Counted from the stretch's first letter, positions 23,108 to 36,651 are shown. The stretch is DNA of 64,000 nucleotides from Thermaerobacter sp. PB12/4term (GCF_003403315.2 NZ_CP048407.1:248001-312000); one strand, 5' to 3'. The notes: a model not told the origin generated them from the letters alone. Numbers and translations: made by a program.

Positions 23108-24165
23108 GCCGGCCCCACCTCACCCTGGGCATCGAGACCAGCTGCGATGAGACCAGCTTCGCCGTGGTGGCGGGCGGCCGCCGCATCCTGGCCAACGTGA
23201 TCCTCAGCCAGACGGGCGAGCACGGCCGCTACGGCGGCGTGGTGCCCGAACTGGCGTCCCGGCGCCACGTGACCAACGCCGTGCCCTTGCTGCAGGAGGC
23301 CCTGGCCCGCAGCGGCATCACCCTGGCGGAGGTCGACCTGGTGGCGGTGACCCGCGGGCCGGGTCTGGTGGGCGCCCTGCTGGTGGGGGTTTCCCTGGCC
23401 AAGGCCCTGGCCTGGGCACTGGACAAGCCGCTGGTGGGCGTCCACCACCTGGCGGGGCACATCTATGCCAACTTCCTGGCCGGCCCCGGGGACGAACCGG
23501 CCCCTGAGCCCCGCTACCCCGCGGTGGCGCTGGTGGTGTCGGGCGGCCATACCGACCTGTTCCACCTGCGGGAGGGCGGGGGCCTGGCCTGGCTTGGCGG
23601 CACCCGGGACGACGCCGCCGGCGAGGCCTTCGACAAGGTGGCCCGGGAGCTGGGGCTTGGCTACCCGGGCGGGCCGGTCATCGACCGCCTGGCCGAGCGG
23701 GGCGATCCCCAGGCCTTTCCCTTCCCCCGGGCCATGCTGGACGACGACTCGCTGGATTTCAGCTTCAGCGGCCTCAAGACCGCGGTGCTCTACGAGCTGG
23801 AGCGCCGCGGCTGGCGCGACCCGCAGCGGCGGGGCGAACTGGAGGCCCGCCTGCCCGACCTGGCCGCCAGCTTTCAGCAGGCGGTGGTGGACGTCCTGGT
23901 GGCCAAGACCCTGCGGGCCGCCCGGCAGGTGGGGGCGCGCCAGATCTACCTGGCCGGCGGCGTGGCGGCCAACCGGCGCCTGCGCCGGGACCTGGAGGCC
24001 GCAGCCCGGGAGGCCGGCCTGAACCTTGCCTGCCCGCCCCCGGTTCTCTGCACCGACAACGGGGCGATGATCGCCGCGGCGGGTTATGCCGCCTGGCGGC
24101 GGGGGCGCCGGGACGGGCTGGAGCTGGACGTCGATCCCGACCCGCCCCTGGACGAATGGTTTTAG
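23104..24165 (+). CDS. tsaD: tRNA N6-adenosine threonylcarbamoyltransferase TsaD
   Basis: Catalytic subunit of t6A formation, an ASKHA-fold metalloprotein. It has 353 residues, usual 330-350. IETSCDETSFAVV opens the protein. Metal ligands H115 and H119 are in GVHHLAGHIYAN, and the later aspartate in LCTDNGAMIAAAG. VSGGHTDLF and FSFSGLKTAVLY are intact. GTG 23104 overlaps the rimI stop (GTGA). Last gene of the overlapping udg-tsaE-tsaB-(gap)-rimI-tsaD run. Confidence 0.96.
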   Translation: MSRPHLTLGIETSCDETSFAVVAGGRRILANVILSQTGEHGRYGGVVPELASRRHVTNAVPLLQEALARSGITLAEVDLVAVTRGPGLVGALLVGVSLAKALAWALDKPLVGVHHLAGHIYANFLAGPGDEPAPEPRYPAVALVVSGGHTDLFHLREGGGLAWLGGTRDDAAGEAFDKVARELGLGYPGGPVIDRLAERGDPQAFPFPRAMLDDDSLDFSFSGLKTAVLYELERRGWRDPQRRGELEARLPDLAASFQQAVVDVLVAKTLRAARQVGARQIYLAGGVAANRRLRRDLEAAAREAGLNLACPPPVLCTDNGAMIAAAGYAAWRRGRRDGLELDVDPDPPLDEWF

Positions 24166-24181
24166 CGCGGGAGGGGTGGCC

Positions 24182-24832
24182 ATGGTGGCGGCAGGGGACG
24201 GGCAGGCCCAGGCGCGGCGCGGCGGCGGCCGGCCGCCGGGGGAGATGGCCTGGGCCCAGGCCCTGGTGGCCGCCGGAAGCGGCAGCCCAGGGCCGGGTGG
24301 GGCCGGCTCGTCCGGCGGGGAGGGGGCCTGGCAGGCGGTGCCGCGCCAGCAGCGGCTGCGCCGGCACCCGGTGCCGCCGGGGCGCAACTCGCTGCACTAC
24401 TGGCGGGAGGCCAAGAGCCTGCCCCGGGTGGCGTGGAACTTCCTGGTGATCTCCCTCTGCCGGATCCTGCCCTGGTTCGGGGTGAAGAACTTCCTCTACC
24501 GGCGCCTGGGGATGAAGGTGGGCCGGGACGTGGCCTTCGGCCTCATGGCCATGGTGGACGTCTTCTGGCCGGAACTGGTCGAGGTGGGCGACAACAGCAT
24601 CATCGGCTACAACACCGTGCTTCTGGCCCACGAGTTCCTCATCGGCGAGTACCGGACGGGGCCGGTGGTCATCGGCCGCAACGTGATGATCGGAGCCAAC
24701 TGCACCATCCTGCCCGGCGTGGTGATCGGCGACGGCGCCGTCGTGTCGGCCCATTCCCTGGTCAACGCCGACGTGCCGCCGGGCGCGGTGGTGGGCGGCG
24801 TGCCGGCCCGGCCCATCGGCCGCCGGGGCTGA
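24182..24832 (+). CDS. left-handed beta-helix (hexapeptide) acyltransferase
   Basis: A 216-residue protein whose C-terminal 100 residues are hexapeptide repeats (VGDNSIIGYNTVLL, VIGRNVMIGANCTILPGVVIG, VVGGVPARPIG) of the WcaJ/NodL/xenobiotic acetyltransferase group. The expected catalytic histidine is in LLAHEFLIG. Homology seems to start near residue 70 (GRNSLHYWREAKSLPRVAWN); the first 65 residues are Gly/Ala-rich and may be an artefact of start choice. ATG 24182 follows GGGAGGGGTGGCC; ATG 24245, after GGGGGAG, is an alternative. Substrate not known; it may act on a cell-envelope sugar, since murC follows. Confidence 0.82.
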   Translation: MVAAGDGQAQARRGGGRPPGEMAWAQALVAAGSGSPGPGGAGSSGGEGAWQAVPRQQRLRRHPVPPGRNSLHYWREAKSLPRVAWNFLVISLCRILPWFGVKNFLYRRLGMKVGRDVAFGLMAMVDVFWPELVEVGDNSIIGYNTVLLAHEFLIGEYRTGPVVIGRNVMIGANCTILPGVVIGDGAVVSAHSLVNADVPPGAVVGGVPARPIGRRG

Positions 24833-25114
24833 GGGCGGTGGTTCCGAGCATGCCGCCGGGGCTGACGGCGGCGGTCCGGAGCAGGCCGCCGGGTTCCTGG
24901 ACGGGCCGGTCCCGCCTGGTGCGAATGTTTTCCAGCCCGCGACCCCAAGCTAGCCTTTAGAGGCAGCGGTTGCAGGCCCCGGCAGGCTGCCGTGGCAACC
25001 CGCGGGCCCGCGGCATACATCGTGAAATGCGCCGGCCGGGCGGCGGTGGACAAGGGAACGGGCGGGGCGATGCGAATTCATGGGGGCATAGATGCAGGGA
25101 AGGTGGAACGGGCG

Positions 25115-26551
25115 ATGGAGGAACCGGGGTACGCGCCCCCCATGGACTGGTCGGGCAAGCGGGTGCACTTCATCGGCATCGGCGGTTACGGCATGAGCGG
25201 CCTGGCGCGCGTGCTCCTGGCCCGGGGCGCCCGGGTCAGCGGGTCGGACGTGCGCCCCTCCGATCGCACCCGGTGGCTGGCCGGGAACGGGGCGGAGGTC
25301 CACATCGGCCATGATGCCCGCCACGTGGCGGGTGCGGACCTGGTGGTCTACAACACCGACGTGCCGGCCGACAATCCGGAGCTGGTCGCCGCCCGCCAGG
25401 CGGGCATCCCCATCTGGCACCGTTCCCAGGTCCTGGCCGACCTGATCAACCACCGGCAGGGCGTGGCGGTGACGGGCACCCACGGCAAGACCACCACCAC
25501 GGCCATGACGGGCCTGGTGCTGGTGGCCGGCGGGTTCGACCCCACGGTGCTGGTGGGCGGGGAGGTGCCGGAGTTCGGCACCGCCACGGCGCGGCTGGGA
25601 CATGGCCCCTGGGTGGTGGCCGAAGCCTGCGAGAGCGACGGCACCTTCCTGCGCTACTTCCCCCGGATCGCCGTGGTCACCAACGTGGAGCCCGAGCACC
25701 TGGACCACTATGAGGGCGACTTCCGGCGGCTGCTGGATGCCTTTCGGGGTTTCCTCGGCAACGTCCGGCCGGGCGGCCTGGTGGTGGCCTGCGGGGACCA
25801 CCCCGTGGTCCGGCAGCTGCTGGCCGGTCTTCCGGCGGGCCGGGTGCGGGTCGCCCGTTACGGCGTGGAGGCCGAGGACTGCCACCTGCGGGCCCGGGAC
25901 GTCCAGACCGGCCCGGAGGGAACGCGCTTCAGCGTCTGGCAGGACGGCCGGCCGCTGGGCGAGGTCACCCTGGCGGTGCCGGGGGAGCACAACGTGCTGA
26001 ACGCCCTGGCCGCCCTGGCGGTGGGGCTGGAGGTGGGCGTTCCCTTCGGCGTCGCGGCGCAGGCCCTGGCGGGGTTCCACGGTGCCAAGCGGCGCTTCCA
26101 GGTGATCTACGACCGGGACGGCATCCTGGTGGTGGACGACTACGCCCATCACCCGACGGAGATCCGGGCCACCCTGCGCGCGGCGCGGCAGCGCCGGGGC
26201 GCCGCGGGGCGGGTCATCGCCGTCTTCCAGCCCCAGCGCTATTCCCGCACCCGCCTGCTGATGGACGAGTTCGCCCGGGCTTTCGGCGACGCCGACAAGG
26301 TGATCCTTACGGAGATCTACGCCCCGCCGGGCGAGCGCCCCATCCCTGGCGTCTCCAGCGCCGTCCTGGCCGAGCGTATCGCCCAGGAAGAGGGGCGTCC
26401 CGTGGATCTCTTCTCCAGCCGGGAGGACCTGATTGAGCACCTGCTGGCCACGGTGCGGCCCGGCGATCTGGTGCTGACCATGGGCGCCGGCGACATCTGG
26501 ACGGTGGCCCGGGACCTGGCCCGGCGCCTCCAGGCGGTGACGCCGGCCTGA
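25115..26551 (+). CDS. murC: UDP-N-acetylmuramate--L-alanine ligase
   Basis: Adds L-Ala to UDP-MurNAc in peptidoglycan precursor synthesis. Rossmann start [15 protein letters not shown], then the P-loop [13 protein letters not shown] (about 120-132), [14 protein letters not shown], and the C-terminal [16 protein letters not shown] and FQPQRYSRT, all diagnostic of MurC. The frame is open to 24992, but ATG 25115 has a GGGAAGGTGG site and gives 478 residues, close to family length; ATG 25070 is another option. The 280 bases before it contain only GC-rich sequence. Confidence 0.95.
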   Translation: MEEPGYAPPMDWSGKRVHFIGIGGYGMSGLARVLLARGARVSGSDVRPSDRTRWLAGNGAEVHIGHDARHVAGADLVVYNTDVPADNPELVAARQAGIPIWHRSQVLADLINHRQGVAVTGTHGKTTTTAMTGLVLVAGGFDPTVLVGGEVPEFGTATARLGHGPWVVAEACESDGTFLRYFPRIAVVTNVEPEHLDHYEGDFRRLLDAFRGFLGNVRPGGLVVACGDHPVVRQLLAGLPAGRVRVARYGVEAEDCHLRARDVQTGPEGTRFSVWQDGRPLGEVTLAVPGEHNVLNALAALAVGLEVGVPFGVAAQALAGFHGAKRRFQVIYDRDGILVVDDYAHHPTEIRATLRAARQRRGAAGRVIAVFQPQRYSRTRLLMDEFARAFGDADKVILTEIYAPPGERPIPGVSSAVLAERIAQEEGRPVDLFSSREDLIEHLLATVRPGDLVLTMGAGDIWTVARDLARRLQAVTPA

Positions 26552-26590
26552 CGAGCCGGCCGCGGCCCGCACGCTGGTTTCCGGCCCCCA

Positions 26591-28235
<1,645 letters not shown>

Positions 28236-28283
28236 ACACGGGCTGGAAGAACCGGCCCGGCCGCCCGAGGTGGGACGTAAGGG

Positions 28284-29708
28284 TTGCAGGAACGCAAGAC
28301 CGGTGCGGAGGGACGGGCGCCGGGCCAGGAGGCGGTGGCCTACCTGCAGGGGCTCGGCCGCTTCGGCATGCGCCTGGGGCTGGAGCGCATCCGTGGCCTG
28401 CTGGAGCGGCTGGGCCACCCCGAGGAGGGCCTGCCGCCCGTCTACCACATCACCGGAACCAACGGCAAGGGGTCGACGGCCAGCCTGATGGAGGCCATCC
28501 TGCGGGCGGCGGGCTACCGGACGGCCCTCTTCACCTCCCCCCATCTGGTCCACTACGAGGAGCGGTTCCGCTTCGACGGCCGGCCGGTGTCCGGGGTGGA
28601 GCTGGCCGCCGCCGTCGAGCAGGTGCGGCGGGCGGCGGCGGCCCTGGCGGCCGGCGGAGGGGTGGAGCCGCCCACGGAGTTCGAGGTGGCGACGGCCGTG
28701 TTCTTCCTGCTGGTCCAGGCGCGGCGGCCCGACGCCGTGGTGCTGGAGGTGGGGCTGGGCGGCCGCCATGACGCCACCAACACGGTGCCGCGGCCGGTGG
28801 TGGCGGTGGTCACCAACGTGGCCCTGGACCACACCGACCGGCTGGGGCCCACGGTGGAAGCCATCGCCTACGACAAGGTGGGCATCGCCCGGCCCGGTGT
28901 CCCTCTGGTGACGGGCGCCCTGGATCCGGCGGCCCTGGCAGTCCTGCGCCGGGAGGCGGCGGCCCTGGGGGCGCCGTTGTGGGAGGTGCGTCCCGAGGAG
29001 GCGGCGCTGGAGGCGCGGGATCCGCGGGACCAGGGCGGGCAGGCGGCCGTGGCCACCTACCGGCTGCGTTCGGCGGGTCCGGACGGGTCCTGCTGGGACT
29101 ACCGGGGGCCGGCCCCGGCCCCCGCCCGCTGGGACCGGCTGCCCCTGACCCTGGCCGGACCGCACCAGGTGGCGAATGCCGCGGTGGCGGTGACGGCGCT
29201 GCTGGCCGCCGCCGCGACGGAACGGGGCCTGCCGGTGACCCGGGAGGCGGTGGAACGCGGCCTGGCCGCTGCGCGCTGGCCCGGCCGCATGGAGCGGGTC
29301 CGGTGGCGGGGCCGGGAGATCTGGCTGGATGGGGCCCACAACCCGGCCGGCATGGCGGCCCTGGCCCGGACGGTGGCGGCCCTCTGGCCCGATCGCCGGG
29401 TGGTGCTGGTGGCCGGCATGCTGGACGACAAGGACGTGGAACAGGCGGCGGCAGCTATCGCCCCGGTGGCGGCGCGGGCGGTGGTGACGGAACCCCCCTC
29501 GCCCCGGGCCGCCCGGGCGGAGCGGCTGGCCGGGGCGCTGGCCGGACGTGGGGTGCCGGTGGCCATCCAGCGGGAGCCTCTGGCGGCCCTGGAGCGGGCC
29601 CTGCAGGAAGCAGGACCGGGCCAGCCCGTGCTGGTCTGCGGCAGCCTCTACCTGGTGGGAACGGTACGCGCCCAGGTGCTGGCCCCCACGGCGGCACCCG
29701 GCGGCTGA
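28284..29708 (+). CDS. folC: folylpolyglutamate synthase/dihydrofolate synthase
   Basis: Mur-ligase-fold enzyme adding glutamate to (dihydro)pteroate and folates. The P-loop is GTNGKGSTA (about 58-66). Family segments LFTSPHLVHYEERFR, LEVGLGGRHDATN, VVTNVALDHTDRLG, RMERVRWRGREIWLDGAHNPAG and LVAGMLDDKD are all present. 474 residues (usual 420-440); the excess is again an Ala/Gly-rich loop (about 230-275). TTG 28284 follows GAGGTGGG. It starts 48 bases after guaB and may be co-transcribed. Confidence 0.93.
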   Translation: MQERKTGAEGRAPGQEAVAYLQGLGRFGMRLGLERIRGLLERLGHPEEGLPPVYHITGTNGKGSTASLMEAILRAAGYRTALFTSPHLVHYEERFRFDGRPVSGVELAAAVEQVRRAAAALAAGGGVEPPTEFEVATAVFFLLVQARRPDAVVLEVGLGGRHDATNTVPRPVVAVVTNVALDHTDRLGPTVEAIAYDKVGIARPGVPLVTGALDPAALAVLRREAAALGAPLWEVRPEEAALEARDPRDQGGQAAVATYRLRSAGPDGSCWDYRGPAPAPARWDRLPLTLAGPHQVANAAVAVTALLAAAATERGLPVTREAVERGLAAARWPGRMERVRWRGREIWLDGAHNPAGMAALARTVAALWPDRRVVLVAGMLDDKDVEQAAAAIAPVAARAVVTEPPSPRAARAERLAGALAGRGVPVAIQREPLAALERALQEAGPGQPVLVCGSLYLVGTVRAQVLAPTAAPGG

Positions 29709-30019
29709 CCTTGCGGTAGGCGGTCCCGGGAGCGGCGGGCCGCAGGGGCTGCTCCGCCGGGGCTTCCGCGCGACGGCCGTGCAGGGAGGGCGCCCGCCGG
29801 GGGAAGCTGACCGGTGCTGGGTGCGGGCGGTACTGGGCGCGGGCAGCGCTCAAGGGGCTTTGCCCGAGGACGGCACGACGCAGGGAACGGGCCCTTGCAA
29901 CCCGAACTGCCCGGTAGAGGCCGGCCCGGTCGCCCCGGCGGGTTCGCCGGCGGCGTCCTTGGGGGCGGGGCATCGCCCCGGGTTTGCCCCATCGGCCGGC
30001 CGTGCGGGGGGAGAGTTCG
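29709..30019. other. intergenic gap, nothing recognised
   Basis: 311 bases of very GC-rich sequence between folC and the thiolase gene. No hairpin with a T-run, no promoter-like boxes and no supportable open frame were found; overlapping frames here are by-products of base composition. Confidence 0.5.
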
Positions 30020-31204
30020 GTGAAGCAAACCGTGATCATCGACGGGGCACGGACGCCCTTCGGCAAGTTCGGCGGGGCCTTGAAGGACGTCCCGGCGGTC
30101 GAACTGGGCGCCGTGGCGATCCGGGCGGCCCTGGAACGGGCCGGGGTTGCCGGCGACCAGGTGGACTACGTCCTGATGGGCATGGTCGTCCAGGCGGGGG
30201 CGGGCCAGATTCCGTCGCGCCAGGCGGCGGTCAAGGCGGGGTTGCCGGTGACGGTGCCCTCGGACACCATCAACAAGGTCTGCGCCTCCAGCCTGCGGGC
30301 CGTGAACCTGGCGGATGCCCTGATCCGGGCCGGGGATGCGGCCGTGGTGGTGGCGGGCGGCATGGAGAGCATGAGCCAGGCGCCGTACCTGGTGCGCCAG
30401 GCCCGTTGGGGCGCCCGCATGGGCCACGGCGAGCTGGAGGATGCCCTGCTCACCGACGGCTTGCTCTGCGCCTTCGGCGGCTGCCACATGGGCGTGTACG
30501 GCAGCCGGGTGGCGGCGGAGTACGGCATCACGCGGGAGGAGCAGGACCGCTGGGCGCTGCGCAGCCACCAGCGGGCCGTGGCGGCCATGGACGCGGGGCG
30601 GCTGGCGGAGGAGATCGTCCCCGTGGAGGTGCCGGGGCGCAAGGGCCAGGTGACCCGGGTGGAGGCCGACGAGGCGCCGCGCCGGGACACCAGTTACGAG
30701 AAGCTGGCCGCCCTGCCCCCGGCGTTCGAGAAGGACGGCACGGTGACGGCGGGCAACGCCCCGGGCATCAACGACGGCGCCGCCGCCCTGGTCCTCATGG
30801 AGGCCGAGCGGGCCCGGGCCCTGGGCCTCAAGCCCCTGGCCACCATCGTCAGCCAGGGGCAGGCCTCGCTGGACCCGCCCTACCTGCACACCGTGCCCTA
30901 TTACGCCGCCGAGCGGGCTCTCCAGAAGGCGGGCCTGCGCCGGGACGACATCACCCTCTTTGAGGTCAACGAGGCCTTTGCCGCCGTGGCCCTGACCACC
31001 ATGAAGCTGGGCGACTGGGACCCGGAGAAGGTGAACGTCAACGGCGGGGCCGTGGCCCTGGGGCACCCCATCGGCGCCAGCGGCGCCCGCATCCTCCTGA
31101 CCCTGGCCTACGAGCTGCGCCGCCGGGGCGGCGGGTACGGCATCGCCACCATCTGCAGCGGCGGCGGCCAGGGCGAGGCCACCCTGATCCGGGTGGATCC
31201 CTGA
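30020..31204 (+). CDS. acetyl-CoA C-acetyltransferase (thiolase)
   Basis: Condenses or cleaves acetoacetyl-CoA/acetyl-CoA. 394 residues, the standard size. The N-terminal block [14 protein letters not shown] leads to the acyl-carrying C88 in [15 protein letters not shown]; the C-terminal histidine is in [15 protein letters not shown] and the second cysteine in [17 protein letters not shown] is present. GTG 30020 follows GGGGGGAGAG. It stands alone, without beta-oxidation or polyhydroxybutyrate genes nearby, so biosynthetic versus degradative use cannot be told from context. Confidence 0.92.
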   Translation: MKQTVIIDGARTPFGKFGGALKDVPAVELGAVAIRAALERAGVAGDQVDYVLMGMVVQAGAGQIPSRQAAVKAGLPVTVPSDTINKVCASSLRAVNLADALIRAGDAAVVVAGGMESMSQAPYLVRQARWGARMGHGELEDALLTDGLLCAFGGCHMGVYGSRVAAEYGITREEQDRWALRSHQRAVAAMDAGRLAEEIVPVEVPGRKGQVTRVEADEAPRRDTSYEKLAALPPAFEKDGTVTAGNAPGINDGAAALVLMEAERARALGLKPLATIVSQGQASLDPPYLHTVPYYAAERALQKAGLRRDDITLFEVNEAFAAVALTTMKLGDWDPEKVNVNGGAVALGHPIGASGARILLTLAYELRRRGGGYGIATICSGGGQGEATLIRVDP

Positions 31205-31620
31205 GGCCCGGGCGCCCGGCCGGTCAAGGCGGCGGCCCGCCATCGCCGATCCCGCGGTCACGGGGCCGCTCGACCGGTCACGGGGCCCGCCCGGGCGCCC
31301 GCTTGCGGCCAGTCGCCGCGCCGGCCCGCCATGGCCCCGGCCCCTGTCGCGGGTGGCCCGGGCCGCGGCCGGCCGCCGGGCAAGCGCGTACACCAGGAGG
31401 CGGCCGGCACCGGACGCCGCAAGGAGCAGCAACGGCCTGCGGGGAACGCGGTAGGGGCCAGCCGCAGCCCCGGGGGCGAGCCGCCGGCTGGGAGGATAGC
31501 GGCCGGCTGCCGACAGCTGCGAACAGGACACAGGCCGAGGTAGACCATGGAACGCCAGCGGGCGTGAAGGCGGTCTGGGACGTCCCGGGCCGCAAGACCC
31601 GCGCCCAGGGAGGTGCCGCC
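31205..31620. other. intergenic gap before the molybdenum cofactor genes
   Basis: 416 bases between the thiolase and moeA. The moeA frame is open upstream to 31303, but the low-complexity translation and lack of a ribosome site argue against use of that extension. No Moco riboswitch-like fold or promoter was recognised by eye. Confidence 0.45.
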
Positions 31621-33051
31621 GTGGCGGGGTACGAACCCGAACCAGGCCACGAACCGGAAGCCGCGGCCCGTGCCGCGGAGGCCCAGGCCCCGGCGCCCGC
31701 GGGGGCGGCAAGCGCGGCCGGTACCGCATCCCAGGAACCGGTCCGGGATCCGGGAGGTTCGCCGGCGCCGGCGTCCCCGCGGGACACCGGCCTGCCGGGG
31801 GCTGGCTTCCGGGCGCCCTTCCCCAGCGCCGGGCTCCCTACGGTGGCCGAGGCCCTCCAGCGGATCCTGGCGGCGGCGGGCCGGCCGTCCCTGGCGACGG
31901 AAGAGGTGCCCCTGGCCGCGGCCCTGGGCCGGGTGCTGGCCAAGCCCGTCTACGCCCCCGAGGACGTACCGGGCTTTCACCGGTCGACCGTCGACGGATA
32001 CGCCGTGCGCAGCCAGGACCTGCGGGGCGTGGAGCCCGGCCGGCCGGCCCGCCTGCAGGTGGCGGGCCGGGTGCTGGCGGGCCAGCCCGCCCGGGTGACG
32101 GTGGAACCCGGCCAGGCCGTGGCCGTGCCGACGGGCGGGATGCTGCCGCCGGGCGCCGATTGCGTGGTCATGTTCGAGCACACCACCCGGGAGGGACCGT
32201 GGCTGCTGGTTCACCGCTTTGCCGGCCCCGGCGACAACGTCATCGCCCGGGGCGAGGACGCCGCCGCCGGCCTGGCCCTGTTGCCGGCCGGGCGCCGGCT
32301 GGGGCCCGCGGAGCTGGGCGCCCTGGCGGGCGCGGGTGTCACCCGCCTGACCGTGGCCCGGGGACCCCGGGTCGCCCTGCTGCTGACCGGCGACGAGGTG
32401 GTCCCTCCCGGCCAGGTGCCCGCACCCGGCCAGATCCGGGACATCAACGGGGTGGCCCTGGTCGCCGCTCTGCGCCAGGATGGCGCCGAACCCCTCGACC
32501 CCGTCTACGTGCGGGACGAGCCGGACGCCTTCCGTCAGGCCCTGGGGGCCGCCCTGGCGGCTGCCGACCTGGTGCTGATCTCGGGCGGCAGCTCCGTGGG
32601 CGAGCGCGACCTGACGGCCGAGCTGGCCGCCGAGCTGGAGCCGCCCGGGGTGATCCTCCACGGCATCGCCCTCAAGCCGGGCAAGCCCACCCTCTTCGCC
32701 ATGGCGGGGCGCAAGCCGGTGTTTGGCCTTCCCGGCAATCCCGTCTCGGCGCTGGTGGTCTACCGGCTGCTGGTGCGGCCGCTGATCCAGCGCTGGCTGG
32801 GGCTTGCACCCGAGCCCGGTCCCGGCCCCCGCATCCGGGCGCGCCTGGAGACGGCCCTGCGCCGGCCGCCGGGCCGGGAAGAGTACGTACCCGTGGCCCT
32901 GATCTGGCGCGGGGGCGAGTACGGTGCCCGGCCCCAGCCCCGCAAGTCCGGCCTGATCTCGGCCCTCACGGGGGCCCAGGGGCTGGTCCACCTGCCCCTG
33001 GAGATCGAGGGCCTGCCGGCGGGTGCGCAGGTGGAGGTGATCCCCTGGTGA
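31621..33051 (+). CDS. moeA: molybdopterin molybdenumtransferase MoeA
   Basis: Inserts molybdate into adenylylated molybdopterin. The MoeA core starts near residue 78 with [17 protein letters not shown]. Conserved [58 protein letters not shown] and [11 protein letters not shown] follow. The C-terminal domain IV is complete. 476 residues; the first 75 are Ala/Pro/Gly-rich and not part of the fold. GTG 31621 follows GGGAGGTGCC. Its stop overlaps the moaC GTG. Confidence 0.93.
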   Translation: MAGYEPEPGHEPEAAARAAEAQAPAPAGAASAAGTASQEPVRDPGGSPAPASPRDTGLPGAGFRAPFPSAGLPTVAEALQRILAAAGRPSLATEEVPLAAALGRVLAKPVYAPEDVPGFHRSTVDGYAVRSQDLRGVEPGRPARLQVAGRVLAGQPARVTVEPGQAVAVPTGGMLPPGADCVVMFEHTTREGPWLLVHRFAGPGDNVIARGEDAAAGLALLPAGRRLGPAELGALAGAGVTRLTVARGPRVALLLTGDEVVPPGQVPAPGQIRDINGVALVAALRQDGAEPLDPVYVRDEPDAFRQALGAALAAADLVLISGGSSVGERDLTAELAAELEPPGVILHGIALKPGKPTLFAMAGRKPVFGLPGNPVSALVVYRLLVRPLIQRWLGLAPEPGPGPRIRARLETALRRPPGREEYVPVALIWRGGEYGARPQPRKSGLISALTGAQGLVHLPLEIEGLPAGAQVEVIPW

Positions 33052-33677
33052 GGGAGCCCTTGCCGGCCGGGCAGGGAGCGGAACCCGGCCCCGGCCGGGC
33101 CGGGGCGCCGGCCGGCGCCGGAGGGACCGGGTCAGGCCTTGCGGCAGGGTCCCAGGAATGGACCCACCTGGACGGGACGGGCCGGGCCCGGATGGTGGAC
33201 ACCAGCGGCAAGCCCGTCACCCTCCGCGAGGCCGTGGCCCGGGGCCGGGTGCGCATGGCGCCGGCCACCCTGGCCCGCCTGCGCGCGGGCGACGTGCCCA
33301 AGGGGGACGTCTGGGCCGTGGCCCGGGTGGCGGGCATCCTGGCGGCCAAGGAGACCGGCCGGCTGATTCCCCTGTGTCATCCCCTGCCTCTTGATGCCGT
33401 GGCCGTCGACTTCCGGCTCAGCGCCGAGGGCGTGGAGATCCAGGCCACCGCCCGCACCGCAGCGCGCACGGGGGTCGAGATGGAAGCCCTGACGGCGGTC
33501 ACCGTGGCCGCCCTGACCCTGATCGACATGTGCAAGGCCCTGGACCGGGGCATGGTGATCGAGGCCGTCCGCCTGGTGCGCAAGACCGGCGGGCGCAGCG
33601 GCGAGTACACCCGCCCGGACGAGCCGGCCTGGGAGGACCTGGGCGAGCCGGTGGGGCCCCCGGGCCCGCAGCCATGA
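33048..33677 (+). CDS. moaC: cyclic pyranopterin monophosphate synthase MoaC
   Basis: Second enzyme of molybdopterin synthesis, making cPMP with MoaA. Core begins at [37 protein letters not shown] and [24 protein letters not shown] are the strongly conserved active-site blocks, with KTGGRSGEY near the end. The GTG at 33048 overlaps the moeA stop (GTGA) and yields 209 residues, about 40 more than usual, because of an N-terminal Gly/Ala-rich stretch. moaA is not in the window. Confidence 0.93.
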   Translation: MREPLPAGQGAEPGPGRAGAPAGAGGTGSGLAAGSQEWTHLDGTGRARMVDTSGKPVTLREAVARGRVRMAPATLARLRAGDVPKGDVWAVARVAGILAAKETGRLIPLCHPLPLDAVAVDFRLSAEGVEIQATARTAARTGVEMEALTAVTVAALTLIDMCKALDRGMVIEAVRLVRKTGGRSGEYTRPDEPAWEDLGEPVGPPGPQP

Positions 33678-33744
33678 CGGAAACCCCTGCCCCCGGGGCC
33701 CCGCAGACCCGCAAACCGGACGACCGGAAGGGAAGGTGAAGGCC

Positions 33745-34269
33745 GTGCGGGTGGCGATCCTGACCGTGAGCGACGGGGTGAGCCAGGGCTGGCGCCGGGA
33801 TGACAGCGGCGAGTACCTGGCCCGCTGGGCTGCCGAGGGCGGGGCGGTGGTGGTGGACCGCGGTGTCGTGCCCGACGACCGGGACGCCATCGCCCGCTGG
33901 CTGCGGGCGGCGGCCGGGCGGGCGGACATCATCTTCACCACCGGCGGCACCGGCCTGGGTCCCCGGGACGTCACGCCGGAAGCCACCCTGGACGTGGTGG
34001 AGCGCCTGGTGCCCGGGCTGCCCGAGCGGATGCGGTCCGCCACGGGCGCGGCCAACCCCATGGCCTACCTTTCCCGGGGGGTGGCGGGCATCCTGGGCCG
34101 CACCCTGATCGTCAACCTGCCGGGCAGCCCCCGGGGGGTGGCCGAATGCCTGGCAGCGCTGGAACCCTTGCTGGCCCATGCCGTGGCCATCCTGCAGGGG
34201 GGCGGTCACGACGCTCCGGGCCACCCTCTCCCGCCCCCGCCCTCAGGCGCACCATCCGGCCATGCCTGA
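33745..34269 (+). CDS. mog: molybdopterin adenylyltransferase (Mog/MoaB family)
   Basis: Adenylylates molybdopterin before metal insertion by MoeA. The family opening VRVAILTVSDGVSQG and the substrate-binding TTGGTGLGPRDVTPEAT, then RGVAGILGRTLIVNLPGSPRG, are intact. 174 residues. GTG 33745 with GGAAGGTG upstream gives the family N-terminus; GTG 33736 is an alternative three codons earlier. Third gene of a moeA-moaC-mog operon; ends about 75 bases before the groES promoter. Confidence 0.92.
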   Translation: MRVAILTVSDGVSQGWRRDDSGEYLARWAAEGGAVVVDRGVVPDDRDAIARWLRAAAGRADIIFTTGGTGLGPRDVTPEATLDVVERLVPGLPERMRSATGAANPMAYLSRGVAGILGRTLIVNLPGSPRGVAECLAALEPLLAHAVAILQGGGHDAPGHPLPPPPSGAPSGHA

Positions 34270-34344
34270 CCGGCCACGCATAAAGCGCCCCTCGCGCGGG
34301 AACAGGATAAGCGGCCGAGTTGGGAGCGGCGGCCAAATCGGGGC

Positions 34345-34373
34345 TTGACGACCGTTTTTGGCCGCCTTACCAT
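34345..34373 (+). promoter_or_regulatory. sigma-A promoter of groESL
   Basis: TTGACG (34345-34350), 17-base spacer, TACCAT (34368-34373). The predicted transcription start lies at the edge of the CIRCE element, where HrcA binding blocks initiation. Confidence 0.75.
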
Positions 34374-34383
34374 AGTCGGTGGC

Positions 34384-34410
34384 TTAGCACTCTCCGGAAG
34401 GGAGTGCTAA
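34384..34410. promoter_or_regulatory. CIRCE operator (HrcA-binding)
   Basis: Perfect consensus TTAGCACTC (34384-34392), nine-base spacer, GAGTGCTAA (34402-34410). It shows heat-shock control of groES-groEL by the HrcA repressor, whose gene is not in the window. Confidence 0.97.
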
Positions 34411-34543
34411 CAGGACAGGCGTCCAGCGGCCCGGGGGCTCCGGCCCGCCGGCCCGCCGGCCGGTCATCCTGCAACCCATCATCCAATCGCTGTGGCCGGG
34501 CGCCCCGGAACCAACCTGCATCCTTTCAGGGAGGTGCACGGCG

Positions 34544-34870
34544 GTGAGCGTTCAGCCGCAGCCCAAGGGAGGGACCGTTTCGGTGAAGCTGCGCCCTCTC
34601 GGCGACCGGGTGGTCGTCAAGGTGCTGGAGGAAGAGGAGCGGACCAAGGGCGGGATCATCCTGCCGGACACGGCCAAGGAGAAGCCCCAGCAGGGTGAGG
34701 TCCTGGCCGTGGGCACGGGCCGCATCCTCGAGAATGGCCAGAAGGTGCCCCTGGAGGTCAAGGAAGGTGACCGGGTCATCTTCTCCAAGTACGCCGGCAC
34801 CGAGGTCAAGCTGGATGACGAGGAGCTGCTGATCCTCAGCGAGCGGGACATTCTGGCCATCGTTCAGTAA
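34544..34870 (+). CDS. groES: co-chaperonin GroES
   Basis: Ten-kDa lid of the GroEL chamber. The family sequence [21 protein letters not shown]-type start, the mobile loop [18 protein letters not shown] and the C-terminal strand [14 protein letters not shown] are clear. GTG 34544 (after CAGGGAGGTGC) gives 108 residues. A second in-frame GTG at 34583, itself preceded by AAGGGAGGGACC, gives the 95-residue form usual in bacteria. Both may be used; the shorter matches the family better. Confidence 0.95.
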   Translation: MSVQPQPKGGTVSVKLRPLGDRVVVKVLEEEERTKGGIILPDTAKEKPQQGEVLAVGTGRILENGQKVPLEVKEGDRVIFSKYAGTEVKLDDEELLILSERDILAIVQ

Positions 34871-36508
<1,638 letters not shown>

Positions 36509-36582
36509 TCCGGTCGCCACGAAGGGACCGGCCCGATAGGGTGGCCGCAAGCCGCTGGCGCGCGGCACCCTTCCCGGAACAC

Positions 36583-36620
36583 AGCACGCCGCGGGGTGGA
36601 ACCCCGCGGCGTGCTCTTTC
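36583..36620 (+). terminator. strong terminator after groEL
   Basis: A perfect 15-bp stem, AGCACGCCGCGGGGT (36583-36597) with its complement at 36601-36615, loop GGA, followed by CTTTC. Confidence 0.85.
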
Positions 36621-36651
36621 AGGGGGGACCGGCGTTTCAGGGGGGACCGGC
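36617..36651 (+). repeat. 17-bp direct repeat between groEL terminator and guaA
   Basis: TTTCAGGGGGGACCGGC occurs at 36617-36633 and again at 36635-36651, with one G between. It overlaps the end of the groEL terminator and precedes a -10-like TATCAT (36669-36674) in front of guaA. Function unknown. Confidence 0.7.

Noticed and set aside
24833-25114. An N-terminally extended MurC starting at 24992 or 25070
   Set aside because: The extra residues do not resemble MurC and the ribosome sites are weaker than that of ATG 25115; retained only as alternatives.
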